Origin: Nemopilema nomurai
Taxonomy: Eukaryota > Cnidaria > Scyphozoa > Rhizostomeae > Rhizostomatidae
Direction of reading: 5' to 3'
Length of the DNA stretch: 64,000 bases
Assembly: GCA_003864495.1 (NCBI GenBank)
Contig: ML133437.1
Span: 2,108,001-2,172,000, forward strand
Part shown: positions 45,059-57,645 of the stretch, in pieces
Numbering within the stretch: the stretch's first letter is position 1
Layout: the number at the start of each line of letters is the position of its first letter
Notes under the pieces: model-generated
Seen by the model: the letters and a program-made list of their open reading frames with translations, nothing else
The model's database searches: none
Told to the model about the DNA's origin: nothing
Program-made: the position numbers and the translations under genes

Positions 45059-46155
45059 TACGGTGGCCCACAACGGCCACGGCACAATCTTTTTCCATGG
45101 CATAGATATATATTTCTCGCGGCACACTTTCATATTTCTCACGGCACACTTTCATATTTCTTACGGCACACTTTCATATTACACAATATTGGTATATTTA
45201 GAATTTGAAATGACAGTAACCACCTACAATTACAAATAAAATCTATAATTGGTGTGCATTGCTCAACATGCAAAATAAATGAGTACAAACAATTAAGAGA
45301 CTACAGCAAAACGTAATTATCCATTCCAGGTTGATTTCGTCCATTTTGCAACTTACTATCTACAGACATCTCTCAAAATGGCCTTCAGGGGTCAGGGATT
45401 TGGTCAAATCAAGATATATTTTAGCTCCCCCCCCCCTTGACAAAGCCAGTATATGTTTAGGTAAGCCAGTAAATTCTTTAGTTGGCAATTTTCAATGAAT
45501 GAGCAATTTCCATTAGCTTTTAGAGTCAGTGAATACTTTTAGTGATTTCTTATACACAATAGAATAGAGAGTCTTTAACACAAATGCAAGTATACAGGGT
45601 GTGAACATGGGTGTAGTGTAGCTTCTACAGCACAGCCTCCCTTTTCCAGTTTTTAGCACAACACCCCTGGTCGAACAACATGGAAGTTTCAACACAGACT
45701 AAGTTTTGGCAAAATAGAAAATAAAAAATTGACATCTTTTTGGTGTGCACACGGCCGGCCGGCCAAGATTGAAGGTATGAGGCACACTGACTAAATTAAA
45801 CTAATTCTAAATTAATTATCCAAAGATATAAATAACTTACAGAAAGTCCTGCTCCTTTTCCGCCATGTTTCCTTTTCTCGTTCCTTTCTCTCGCTACACG
45901 CCTCGTTATGAAAGTGTGCCGTGAGACATATAAAAGTGTGCCGTGAGAAATATGAAAGTGTGCCGTGAGAAATATGAAAGTGTGCCGTGAGAAATATGAA
46001 AGTGTGCCGTGAGAAATATGAAAGTTTGCCCGCGAGAAATATGAAAGGTTGCCGCGAGAAATATATCTGTGCCGTGGAAATATATATCTGTGCCGTGGAA
46101 ATATATATCTGTGCCGTGGAAAAAGATTGCGCCGTGGCCGTTGTGGGCCACCGTA
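45059..46155. mobile_element. Foldback / MITE-like element with long inverted repeats
   Basis: Left end TACGGTGGCCCACAACGG... (45059-45083) and right end (46131-46155) are perfect 25-bp inverted repeats, with TA at both outer edges. The inversion continues inward through arms built of tandem units: CACGGCACACTTTCATATTT-type and CACGGCACAGATATATATTT-type. The left arm runs to about 45185 and the right arm from about 45905; the right has more units. The ~720-bp centre has no transposase-like frame and contains the palindrome GGCCGGCCGGCC at 45753-45764. A TA flank would fit a Tc1/mariner-type target duplication. Alternatively, a 13-bp direct repeat (ATTGCTATCATTA) lies at 45015-45027 and 46159-46171. 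It is nonautonomous; the superfamily is uncertain. Confidence 0.85.
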
Positions 46156-49100
46156 CATATTGCTATCATTATATACCAATATCTTACATTGATTGTCAAA
46201 TCTCGACCCACTGATTCCTCAAGTTTTGCCAGCTGAGCCAGAGAGACTTTGTATGACACCGTTATGCAACTAGTTTCAACATCTTTGCAAATCTTCCAAT
46301 AACGTTCGTCCTCCGCCTTCGCTAGCAGATGGTTTCAATCGGGTGAGAAATCAACCCTAGATGCCAGTCTTGCAGTCTTTTTCGTTTTGCTAACAATTTC
46401 AGCTGGCTAAACTTGATGACAAAGCCAGTGAATCACTTCCCTGATTTCCAATGAGCTGTTTTGAAGAAATCTGAACGGGTATTCGGCGAAGTTTCACACC
46501 CCGTGCAACAATGCTGATTCATACTTTACACAACAGTCTCGCGTTAGCCTAACAGGATGTAGCGAACACGAAATGCAGCTCATGCAACTTCTCAAGTATC
46601 TTAACCAGAACAGGGAAGTTTTGCTTGCCCAAGCTTTTTAGAAAATAATCATTTTCGGTCAATCAGGGGCATTTTCTATTTTCCCACCTAAAGCAAAACT
46701 TTTGGTTCCGATGTGAACTTCCACTTTCCTCAAGACTTTCCGCACCATTTCAAATACCTTCAAAAGAAGTTGATAATGTTGTTCTGCAGCTTGGGAACGT
46801 GCTTACCAACCACCGAGATGATTAAATCTAATATCTTCCAGAGGAAAATGAGTTACAAGAAATGGGCCCCAAGAGTCATCTTTACGAGTTTCGTAGTAAA
46901 TCTAGCCCACGACACACTTCACTTAGTTCCGTTGCGTGCAGTATCTGTCATCAGTCGTAATCTTTTTGAAAGCTTTATGTATTGTTATATTTTAGTGTTT
47001 CATTCAGCAATTGTGATTCTGTTAATTGTTGCAGTTGGGCGTATCGCGGTTGATTTTCACTTTTAGTTATATTCAGTATGCTCTATGTTGATTGGCTAGT
47101 CTTGTCTTGAATCGAATTGAGAAACGTCGCGCTATTGACTACGCTGTTGTCTTGGCTTGGCCCAACCACGCCATTCGCTTCCGTGGCACCAAGGAAACCT
47201 AACTTTGCAACAAACGCTTTGGGGTACAACAACAACAGGGTGGGTAGCCGCAACTTTGCGTTTTCCGCACACATTAATACACCCTCGAATCTGACGTTGG
47301 TACGCTGGGAATCCCCAATATGGTATGGGCGGAGCACGTGCTGAACCCACTGTTTGACCACAGAATAAGGACAGGCACTGGTCACTTTTGTTGCTAAGAA
47401 AAATCTTGCACGCAGGCAAACATGGAAACAAGGTCAACCAGGCTCTTTCTACATTACGCCTAGTGTAGCATACGCGCGAAAACGAGGTTAACCATGTCAG
47501 ACTCGCGTATTCTGGCGAAAAAGACTTCAGAGGGTGCCGATACGAGTGTCCTTCTAACCTTTACCTATGAGATTATTCAACTTAATCAGGTAACAAGCGG
47601 TAGACCAATTTCCAGTGGGTGGAAAACCCAAAAACGCCAACACGGTGATAGGCTGTAAACCGCTCATGTCCAAGGCAAAGGCATTTTCTGGTTATAATCC
47701 TAGGAGGCGCCATTGAAATACACTCGATCTCTCAAGAATTCACCACATTCCCATCAGTCATTGCAACTATTTTTCAAGTGCGTCCAACATCTTTCTAGAA
47801 TGCACAGTTGCCGTTTTCCGCAGCTAAAATTGTCAAATGCGACGTGGATTCCCAAAAAGAAGTCGCAAATATACATTTACGTCATTTCGTTTACTTTTTA
47901 AAGTATGCTTTGTTTTGAATTCCCCTAGCCCTGCAAATGGGAAATCCGACGCATCAAGACAAAGCTTTCATAAATCCCCAATCCCACGCAATTGATACAA
48001 AAAACTAACAGTTTCAGCGGCCCTACCCAGAAAGGCCCATTTCCTGGTTGGAGCAAGCAGGAAAGAATCTTATTGACAATGCCATTACAGAATGATGTCA
48101 ATCGAGAAATGTCGATTGTCTCTGCAAGTCCCAAGTTTGCCCTAAAAGAGGAAGACGGTCTAAACTAGCTGCAAATTTCTCAGGAAGAGTTTGTTCCTTG
48201 TCAGAGTTAATCCAGCTATCGCGTTGTCTTGCCTTGAAGCATCTGCACATCTAAAACCAGGACCCTCATTTTAATTAGCCATTGCACGAGGTGATTACTA
48301 CAAAGAGGTTCATCTGGGAAGCTAAGTACAGGCTCTCTTCTCTGTTGCATAAAATTTTATAGGACAGAATGCCCTCGAGTCCTTTATTTCATTCATTTCA
48401 AATGTTCAAGGAGGGTAGCCCTTTAGCAATGCTGATTTTCAAGGGACCCTCCACTTGAAATACTTCTAGTTCTCAGGAAGTTTTCTGTAAGTAGGAACTG
48501 AAATTTTTGCTTCAGCGAAATCCGCAGGGAAATGCGGATCTATTTGTAGGATATTCGGGAACTTAGTATTCGAATGTTTTCAAATTTATAGCTGTTTTTC
48601 AGTTAACGCAAGGACGATTTTACTTCCGAAACTTGTGGGTAGGCGGAGGAAGTTTTTAAATTTTTCTTGGACGCTTTCCAGGGCAACGTGCTACTGTCAG
48701 TTCTCTCAAACCAACCCATCCCCATTCCATAGAGGCGCAGCTAAACAGCCCGAAAACTGCAGAGGTGCTCTGAAAAGTCTCTCATTTCTTTGCAGGAGAA
48801 ATCAGAAGCCAAAAAGGGTTTTGCTTCGTTTAAGTTGGCTCTTAATCTGTCAAAACTTTTTTTTTTATGAGCAAAAGGAAGTATTATTGCTTTATGGCGC
48901 TTCAGCATTCCAAGGGGAATGTGAGGAAATTCTGCCCGAATCCAAAGCCAGAACACAAAGATAAATCTTAGCCCTCTCGTGAACTGATTATCCTGCAATA
49001 GGTTCGAAAAAGGAGTCGACTGAAGTGGCTTTCTGCATTGGATCATGACGATTTGCTCCTTGAAAATGACCATTATGAATATGTCAATTCAAACAGCAAA

Positions 49101-50337
49101 ATTTTACGCATTCTGGATTATGACTACTTTTAATAGATAAGGCATAAATGCTGCTTTTTCTTTTTATCGACTCTCTTCTTGTGTATACTTATTGACTAGA
49201 ACCTTGTAAGTCTTTTATGAACTTCAACACAATAACAAGAACCCATTCCAAGTGTATCGGTTGGCTTTGGCATTCGATAGATCTCTTGATATTACTAGTT
49301 CATTTCCAAACAGTTCTTCACATCTACACAGGTCTCTTAGGCAGCTGTGTCAAACTTTCGGGTAATTCTTACTTACATAATCCTTATTGAATATTTCCAC
49401 CCAATCAGCTTTCGTTTATAGAGGGTCACCTACAAAGTTTGCTTCAGCCGCCAAAGTTTGCTTCAGCAGGCTCAACTCGGAGGGTAAAGGATCTAGCACG
49501 ACTAATGTCACTTCCGCACATTATTATAACCTTTGAGAGCAATCTCTTGCCTTTCCTCGCGCAACTACGGTAAAAATAAGTCTCATCAGAGATGATCTTT
49601 GGTCTCATGTCTGCGAATCCTGTTTGATCAGGGAATTTTTGGGAGTTCGCAATGCATACGGGAATTTTTGAGAATGATGTCACATGGAGAGGCCATTGAT
49701 TCACAACCCAAGTAAGCAATTTTCTGTCGACAGTTTTCATAAAGCAAGTCACAGAAAGGTAGACTGGATACGTAATTTGGCGTATATCAGTTTGATGTGA
49801 ACCTTGAAAGTAGAGTGTTACCACAACGATACTAGCGGAGGGGGCTATGCCTCTCCTACTTTTAGCCAGTGGAAACGGTGGGAGCTGTTGTTTCTTTATT
49901 AGCAAATTCAAAAAAGGGTAAAACAGCTCTTCGGAAATCCAAAGAACAGCCCATTTTGATATGGTAATGTTGTTTTCTCAACCCTCTTTTCACCATTCGG
50001 GGAACAACCAGAAAATGCGTCTTCTATATGTGGACTCCCAAATGGTTTGGGGGATGTGGACTCCCACTGCCCTAGGCCATTTTAGAAGCACTCTGTCGGG
50101 ACAATCATTCTGATGCATCTGGAAAGATTTCGGTTCACTTTTCAAACGTTGCCCTCCACCCTACCTGCCCACAACGTTTGTGTGCGTTACAACGTATCCA
50201 TAATGGTAGCTATGCATTTCCGATTGCACTGACCTTCTTTTTGAGTCAAGGGGATGTCCCCGGATAACATTTCGTCATCTGTCAGGCTCAGGTCATCTGT
50301 CTTTTGCGAAACGGGAAGTTATGGGCGTCAAGACCTG
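46156..50337. other. Intergenic region, no gene recognised
   Basis: Several medium open frames (46713-47066 +, 47083-47437 -, 49444-49911 -) lack known domains, plausible splice partners or coding-like composition. No repeats stood out. Confidence 0.45.
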
Positions 50338-50428
50338 TATTTATAAGAAACAGCTTCTAGCAAATCCATTCACTCTCAAAGAAACCAAAGCAAGTCGAGT
50401 TCTACGCTTTGAAAGAAACCTTATTTTG
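50338..50428 (+). promoter_or_regulatory. Inferred promoter and 5' UTR exon of the amine oxidase gene
   Basis: TATTTATAAG at 50338-50347 is a good TATA box. About 30 bases on, transcription could begin near 50370. A donor TTTTG|GTAACT follows at 50428/50429. The oxidase start exon is preceded by a strong acceptor (CTTTCGTTGTAG, ending 51447), so splicing 50428 to 51448 would give a short 5' UTR. This link is inference. Confidence 0.4.
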
Positions 50429-51472
50429 GTAACTACATTTTGTTTTTGGCCTTTATTTTACATTATATTTGATAGAAGATAATTAACAACATTGTTTCTC
50501 AGTATCAACAAACTTGCTTAGTTGCAAATATTTATTGATGTAAATATTTAGAACAATTTTGAATTCTCTTAATGGATATTCACGATCATTTAAGCCAATA
50601 AACGATTTCCTTCGAGAAACTTAAGCAGTCAATATATTGGTAAAATTTCTTGTTATTCAGCCAGTCTCAACTGAAAGTCGATTGAGAAAACGTCTTCGTT
50701 TATCAAAGTGTTAATTCTTCGTTCCTACTTTAATTTATTTCTATATGTAACTTGGGATGATGTATTAGCTTTACGATCCCTTTGGAGGCCCCTGAGTAGG
50801 GCCTAGGCTCTGAACGTTTTCGAATCAGATGAGAAGTCATATCACCGAAGGTTGATAATAAAGTCTCGAGACACAACGTGGCGAATTCGCAGCAATTTTC
50901 CTTGCTTTTGAAGACTATACAGGCAAGAATATGTACCTAATTTACCTAGGCAACAGTATGACGGTGACCAATACGCTTTTGAAAAATCAGAAATTTTGAT
51001 ACCGAAGGTACCGGGGAAATTTTTCTTGCCTAATAAGCTTTTTGGGCTGATTTCTCGGGGTCCATTCATTGCTGCGTTTTTCTTGACGATAATATGAACG
51101 CGGTTTCTTTGTGTATCTTGGCGTTCAGTGCCGCAACGCAAACCTTTGCAGATTCTCACGTCGCCCATGGAATTCTTTGTGACGTGGCAATTCAGGGCTT
51201 GGTGCGAAAGAGTTCGCTTCCATATTCAAGCGCATTCTTCATTACTCTTAAGTATTGTTCAACAGATCAGCTGAAGGTGTTCAGTTGAAGAGCAAACAAA
51301 CAGCGCAATCACATGTACTTTGCGCGGCGCGCATGCCATTTAAGGCTAAGCGAAGTTGAGATATCATCACGCAAAGTCGAATTAAGCCGAAACTCTCGAA
51401 TCAGCCTGTAGCGTTAGTACATATCAACACTTTTTCTTTCGTTGTAGCATTTGAAGAAAGATTCGATCCAAA

Positions 51473-54400
51473 ATGAACTGGAAATTCTGCATTTTCCTTT
51501 TCACGTGCTTTCTGCTGGTTGTTGATGATGTTGTCGCAAAGAGAGGCCACAGACGAAGCAAAAGACATAAGAGGTCAAGGTCAGTTGTCTTAATCTCAAA
51601 TTTTCGCCTCCTTCTTTTAAGCTTGGAACATGATGGTACTGTTTTTTGGGACAGTTAGCAGTTTCTTGCTTCAAAGTATTGTCACTTTCCTGCTTACATA
51701 TAAAGGTGGTCTATTTAAAAGTGTGCTCTTTTGAAGTCGATAAAGTCCACGTTTTTGTATAGTTAAGTTGGTAGCAGTGTCGCCCAATTCAACGATTCGT
51801 AAGGTATGGAACTGCTTTTGAGGCGTTTATCCATTTTGGTTTTTACTATTTGTGGCCCCAAGTACGGCTCATTCAAACCACACTGCTAGACATACTACTA
51901 GGCATCACTGCACCTTGTCAGAAAGTCTTTCTTGAAATGGTGGTTTAGAACACAGGCAAGGCGGTATATGTGACACCTTCAATATGCCTTGTTAATGATT
52001 ATGAATATGTATTACTCACAAGCTATGGCCATGGATACAGAGTCCAGAACACACAGCCGGTGTTCAATAAACACTATGAGGATCATGGTTAGTTGCTGTC
52101 AAGGACGGGGCAAATTTTTATAATAGGGGGGGGGGGGGGGGGAATTCGTCGAATATGTACCTATATTCTTTAAATATAAGTGAAGGGTGAACATAGCATT
52201 ATCAGCAAAGTGTAGGTGGAAAATGTTTAATCAAGTCACTCCTATATTAGACAAACTTGAATTTTTTGTGTTCATGGTCGGAGCAGGAACAGACTAATGT
52301 TTGGAGATTATACTTTGATTATATAAGATATCTGCTATTTACAAGGCTAGAAAAAAATGGCTTATAGTTCGACTTCAACTCATTTTGTTAATTTTAAACT
52401 AACATCGATTCACTCCCATGTGCTCATCGCGTAACTTGATAAACGGATTACATAGAGTAGTACACGTGATAAAGCGCGTGAAGAATTCATCAAGTCTAGT
52501 CAAGGTAATGACTATTCCCTTACGTCATCCCCGCGTGCAATGGAACAATTTGATGTTACGTATTTTTTGTACCATGTAGGCGATGTCAAATCCCCGGCCC
52601 ACGCAGATACAGAGACAGCATTGCCATCGTTGGCGGAGGAGCTGCGGGGGTGCACATGGCCCTGCTGCTGAAGAAAAAGGGATTCAAGGACATCACTATA
52701 TTGGAAAAACAGTCCCGGCCAGGGGGAAAGTCGCTGACAATAAATTACAGAGGAGCCCCCCATGAGATGGGAACGTGCTATCTGTCGCCAGACTACGAGG
52801 AGAATATCATAGACCTGATGAAAAAGTACACTGGAGACAACCTGGTCCATCTCCCTTCAGCTTCCATTTGGACCGACAAGTTTCCAATTCCTTTGACCTA
52901 TAGTCAGTATATTGGCATGGAATCCTTGCGCAATTTCAACACCACGAACCCTTTGGTAGCCAAAGCCAAACTCGGGGCAGCCGTCCTCAAGTATATAAGA
53001 CTGCACCGGGGGTTGTTCGGAACTTATAAAGGCGAGTTGATGCCTCGGCCAAGACGTGAGGTCATGTACAAGATCAGAGGCACGTTCATGGACTTCCTGA
53101 AGAGGAACAACTTGCAGTCCCTTCAGCCCTTGTTCTTGGCGTCACACACCATGCAGGGGTACGGCCACTTGGATGAAATAGCTGCCTTGTATGGGCTACT
53201 GTGGAACACACCCAAGCTGATGGGAGGTCTACTCAGTCGCATGAAAGGGGATACGAAGACAGGTAGTGACCTTAGGTTACAACGTCTCATGATGAGTTGC
53301 AAATTGACATCAATTGACGTCTCATGATTGCTAAGTTTAATGACTTGGGTGCCTTGTGTAAACTTCCTCAGATTACGAGATTTTGCTATTCCCTTCGTTG
53401 TGTTGGCCTTCCTTTAGTACATTCATGTCATCATTCTCTGCCCAGACATCGCAAATTGAGTTTGTAAACATCACCAGTCAATTGAATTAATCAGAGACTA
53501 TATCATTACAGGTCTTTATATGTTAAAACACGGATTTCAGCATCTTTGGGAAAAAATCATAGAAAAGGAGAATTTGCATATAGAATATGACGTGGAAGTG
53601 GATCGAGCCTACAGGGTAAGGGCTGGCACTTGGCTGTGTACGCATGCGCATGAGGAATGCCACTTTTACAAGTTTGTGGTCTGGACGCCCGAACTCAAAC
53701 AAAGTATGCACAAATTTAGACCGCTGCATGCGGAGGAGCGAGAGCTGTTTAGCAAGACAGAAGTGCATTACTACTCCACGTCGCTGATCGATTCAACGAG
53801 CGTGCGCAGGGGTAGCACCGCTATCGACTACATGTTTAGCAACGTCCTGCGGAAATGCGAACATTGCGTTTGGGCTCAACGCGATTCATACGCAGCTCTC
53901 AGAGGCTTCAATGGCACAGCCTATCAAAGTGGCAAATACCCAACAGGTATGGCACAGGCTGAAAATTTCCAAATTCTCATGTTCTATATTTTATCACCGT
54001 TGTAAGTAGCTCCTAATTAAGGTTTTTAGAAGATTTTTACAGGAGCCTAGGCTTTTACTGCTTTTTCTCTTCTCCATTTGCTTTCATCAACACACACTTT
54101 GAAGTTTCACACACACACAAGCACTACATGTTGAAGTTTCATATCCCGTATAAAGATTCGTATAATTAGTATTACATTTATGATATTATTACATCATCAT
54201 CCATAAAATGTCTCCGCTCTGCAAGCCAGTTACTTGGTGTTAAAGGACTGTAAGAATTACTGCAAGTATTCAAATCTGGTTTCTTTTCTAGGTGACGATG
54301 GCAAGAAAACGAGAACCACAGTTGGTTACCAGTATGGGAAAACGAGGCCAACGGTAACCCAGCTGCGGGGCATCATGAGGAGCACTTTGGAGCGGATGGC

Positions 54401-54617
54401 GGGAAAGGACATTGACATCAAAATGGCGATACCGTGGCGTTATTTCCCAAGATTCAGCCCGGAAGATATCAGTAAGGGGATCATATGGGACGTCCTTAAC
54501 GTGCAAGGACAGTACGGGATGTGGTATTCAGGATCATCAGTGATCTTTGAGTCAGTTAAAAGTGTTGTCGAATACAATGAGCTGCTGGTTAGCAAGATGA
54601 AGCCACCGCGGTATTAA
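51473..54617 (+). CDS. Secreted FAD-dependent amine oxidase-like protein
   Basis: Exons 51473-51579, 52580-53262, 53512-53946 and 54292-54617 join in phases 2, 1 and 1 to 516 aa. Residues 1-22 are a signal peptide (MNWKFCIFLFTCFLLVVDDV), followed by a very basic stretch to about residue 46 (KRGHRRSKRHKRSR). The dinucleotide-binding fold begins IAIVGGGAAGVHMALLLKKK (GxGxxG at 53-58) with the acidic strand end ITILEKQSRPGGKS, as in flavin-containing amine oxidases. The C-terminal part ends with WYSGSSVIFESVKSVVEYN, the usual FAD-contacting end of the family. It resembles proteins annotated as beta-cyclopiazonate dehydrogenase-like in marine invertebrates; that is recollection, and the substrate is unknown. 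The signal peptide suggests the ER, secretory pathway or extracellular space. A 17-base G run lies in intron 1. Confidence 0.9.
52126..52142 (+). repeat. Poly-G run (17 G) in amine oxidase intron 1
   Basis: Longest of six G/C homopolymers in the window. Its length may be unreliable. Confidence 0.85.
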
Positions 54618-56112
54618 GAAAAACTAGAAACATTTATTATTTAATCGAGCTTTGGTTTATTTGTGACAACTTAGGTTATAGGCTTTGAATTCTGGGACAT
54701 GCCAAGCTAGCTAATGGACAAAAAAAATGCTACAACTATTTTACAAAAGCCTTCTGGCCTATCATCATACAAAGTCATAAAGTGTCTTCTGAAATTTTTA
54801 AACCTCTTGCAATGAATATATTAATGAATTATATATGATATATATTTAACATATTAATCATGACTTTTTGGGATATTATTTAATTGGTGCTGAAATATTT
54901 ATTTTGTGTTGTTTTCTTTTAAGTTGTTGAGATTGAACTGGAAATGAAACCATAATGACCAGCTGATGTTATTCCTAATTGTTATCTTCCTCCACAAAAT
55001 CAACTAGCACAGAAGTGCCAGAAAATTTCACCAAAATACCATTGTGCAAAAAGGTTAGTTCCTGAGAAACTTGTGAATGGAATTAGGAGAAATGAAAGTA
55101 AAAAATCATGGATAAAAGGAACAGTAAATTACAAAAAATTGAATGAGGAAAAAATCATATATTGCTTTTAATGAAAAATGTAATAGGGAAAATTTTTTTT
55201 GTCCCATTCCATTCCATTCCTAATCACCAGATGGTCCCATGGGCAACATCTAAGATTCAATTGGAAATTGTACCACATGAAATGTTTCCTGAGAAAATAC
55301 AATGCTGAAAATCCCAGCTTCATTGAAAAAGCGGTTCAAAAGTCTGCTGATGTCAGCATAAAGTTTGAATTTTGGGATTTGATCACATTTTCACAGACTT
55401 TCACACTAAATAACTCATAACCAAAACATCCCAAGTTATGTTGCTTCTCAGAATTGTTTGTGAAAAACCAGAAACCAATTAATGAAGTAGCATATTTCAA
55501 TGAGATGTCTGCAGTAAATTTAGGTAGTTAGTAGAGGATTTTAAAAAGGTGAGCTATTTTTACACAATTGTGATCTAAGACAATGAGCCTTGAATATTTA
55601 AAGAGGTGTTTTGTTTGGAGCTAAGCATAGGTGTCCACATTTGAAGGATGTAGTAGCAAGAATGACATCACTTGACAAAAAAGCAAGACAACAACAGTTT
55701 TAATTACAACTGCATTTGGATAAAACAGTGAGAATCAATCAAATGAAATTGATGCATCAAAATATATTTGAAAGGTTTTTTATTGAATAAGGACCATTTG
55801 CAGTGCATTTGAAGTACTTAGGAGCGGTTTGCGGTCAAAAAGATTATGGTTAAAACTAATCTAGTTTCAGGAAACAATGATATATTGTGAATAAAAAGAG
55901 ACATTTGCTTCTAGGCCAGCAACCTATCCATAATTCAAGAATTAAGATTAATAAAATGCAAAATGCTGCATTTATCAAATTTACAAAGCACTTACATCAG
56001 CAAAAGCATAAAATATTTACATTGGATTAACTTAATAAAAAACACTGAAATAACAGTCTCAGTAGGGTTCTAATTGGATGGAATTTTATTTACCAGTCAG
56101 CAAACAAAGGCA
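54618..56112. other. Spacer between convergent amine oxidase and CREBL2
   Basis: Strongly A+T-rich, holding the two facing 3' UTRs. A minus-strand AATAAA (plus TTTATT at 56085-56090) could be the CREBL2 polyadenylation signal. Nothing else recognised. Confidence 0.5.
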
Positions 56113-56648
56113 TCACTCTTCCTTCTCAGATGGGTCAGTATCTTCTGATACTTCAAGATCCTCTTTGAATTGCTTAACAGTTTTCTTTGACAATTTCTGT
56201 CCATCCTTGGCTGCTTTGCAAAGCTCTAGACACTTCAAGAGAAATTTTAGATATCAAATTACACAAGCTCCCCTTAAATGGCATTGAGGTTTTATCACTT
56301 TCTAATCAGCCGAAACTAATAATGTACAATGGATGACAGGGAGTCATTTCCTAAGCCTATCTAAATGCAGAAAAGTGTTGCAAACAACGAATAATTTCAT
56401 AAAGCATTACACTATAATCTATAGAGGTATTTGACTAGAAAAATAAAACTTACATCTTCCAACTCCTTTCGTAACTTCAAATTTTCTTCTTCTTTATTGG
56501 CAATCATGTCTTCCAGTGACTTATATCTCATTTTCTTTCTTGCCCGACATTCCCTTGCCGACTGCCTGCTTCTTTGAAGACGTGCTTCGACATCAACCTT
56601 CGTCTGCTTCTTGCCACGCTTCCTCTTTGGCTTAGGACTGTCAGCCAT
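56113..56648 (-). CDS. CREBL2: CREBL2, cAMP-responsive element-binding protein-like 2 (bZIP)
   Basis: Exons 56648-56454 and 56232-56113 join in phase 0 to 104 aa (human about 120). The N terminus is Lys/Arg-rich (MADSPKPKRKRGKKQTKVDV). The basic region RSRQSARECRARKKMRY (residues about 26-42) is almost identical to human CREBL2. A short leucine-zipper helix follows (LEDMIANKEEENLKLRKELE). The second exon gives a further helix (CLELCKAAKDGQKLSKKTV) and an acidic tail. CREBL2 and its fly counterpart REPTOR-BP are nuclear partners controlling metabolic genes downstream of TORC1 and CREB. The acceptor TTGAAG lacks a strong pyrimidine tract, so the exon 2 start may be off by a few bases. An ATG lies upstream in the same frame only via a non-ATG start, so MADSP is preferred. 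Confidence 0.92.
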
Positions 56649-57645
56649 GTCTTCTCCAATAAACGATTTCGAATAAAGTAAATTCACGATCGAAAAGAGT
56701 TCTTCAAGGCATCTTGCAATTTGCAATGTTTTTGTTTTAGAATTCAGCCTCACTTTGATTTATCTTCCTCATCGAATAGAGGCTGAGAAAGTGTCGAGGG
56801 TTTGAGGGGCGGGAAGAAGTAAAAAAAATTCCATTATTTTCTATGACAGTGACCTACGTTACCATTATTACTGATATGCTAATAATCAATAGAATGGAAA
56901 GCAATTTTGCTCACCAAAGTAACCGGGAGACACTTCACGGCTTCCAGGAGCCTCCATTCTCATTGCTGTAAATATCGGTAGAGTCTTACTAAAGAAGTCC
57001 TGGTATTTTTGGTGATGGTCCGATAACTGTGAAGCGTTCCCTAACTTTGTATTTATTTTCAATTTGTTGCCGACACACCACAGCTGTTGCACACTTACTT
57101 TAGAATAATACCAATTTTTTCCGTGCCTCAATTTAAAAAAACCTATTTTGAGCCTAGGGTTATTCTTAAATTATTTTTGCCCAACAAACACAAGGTGTAG
57201 ATTCACCTTAAGGCCAAAGAAAAAACAAATCTTTTTAACGCGTTGCTTTCATCTGGAATGACTGATGTGCACTTGCAGAGCGGCTGAGTATATTTTAAAA
57301 CATTTTTTTTGCTTTTGGAGGGAAAACTCAGATTACTAAAAAATTTAGTCTTGATGAAGGTTGGGCCTGGCATTAATCTTAGATTTTACATAAATTTTAA
57401 CAATTTTGAGCGTCAATATTTTTATAAACTTTATTCTTATAAAAAAGAGTTTATTTGCTGTTTACCGTTGTACTTGCATTCACAATGGCCAAACCGGCTA
57501 TATTGGTCTGGCCTCGTTTCACCGCTTGAGTTTGGCGGGAAGTATGAACAAGACATGACACTGCTCAAACGAGTCCCAACAAGTTGAAGAGCAACAACAA
57601 AGTTTTTGGCGTTATCCAGAAAAGTGAACATTATCTCACCAGAAG
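56649..57645. other. CREBL2 upstream region with repeat copy
   Basis: Contains the CREBL2 promoter and 5' UTR (no TATA box seen) and the second copy of the ~320-bp interspersed repeat. Confidence 0.5.
57122..57447 (+). repeat. Interspersed repeat copy B
   Basis: Pairs with 32260-32580; shared blocks are listed there. This copy has an internal insertion relative to A (between the AATCTTTTTAACG and AGTCTTGATG blocks). Confidence 0.75.

Noticed and set aside
45015..46171. 13-bp direct repeat ATTGCTATCATTA as the target duplication of the foldback element
   Set aside because: The left copy is about 33 bp from the inverted end, while TA directly flanks both ends; kept only as an alternative.
45796..46259. 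Repetitive open frames with FPRHRYI-type and HISHGTLSYFSRHTF-type repeats
   Set aside because: They are translations of the tandem units in the right arm of the foldback element.
49444..49911. 155-aa minus-strand open frame
   Set aside because: Composition is unremarkable, and no domain, signal peptide or splice partner was found.
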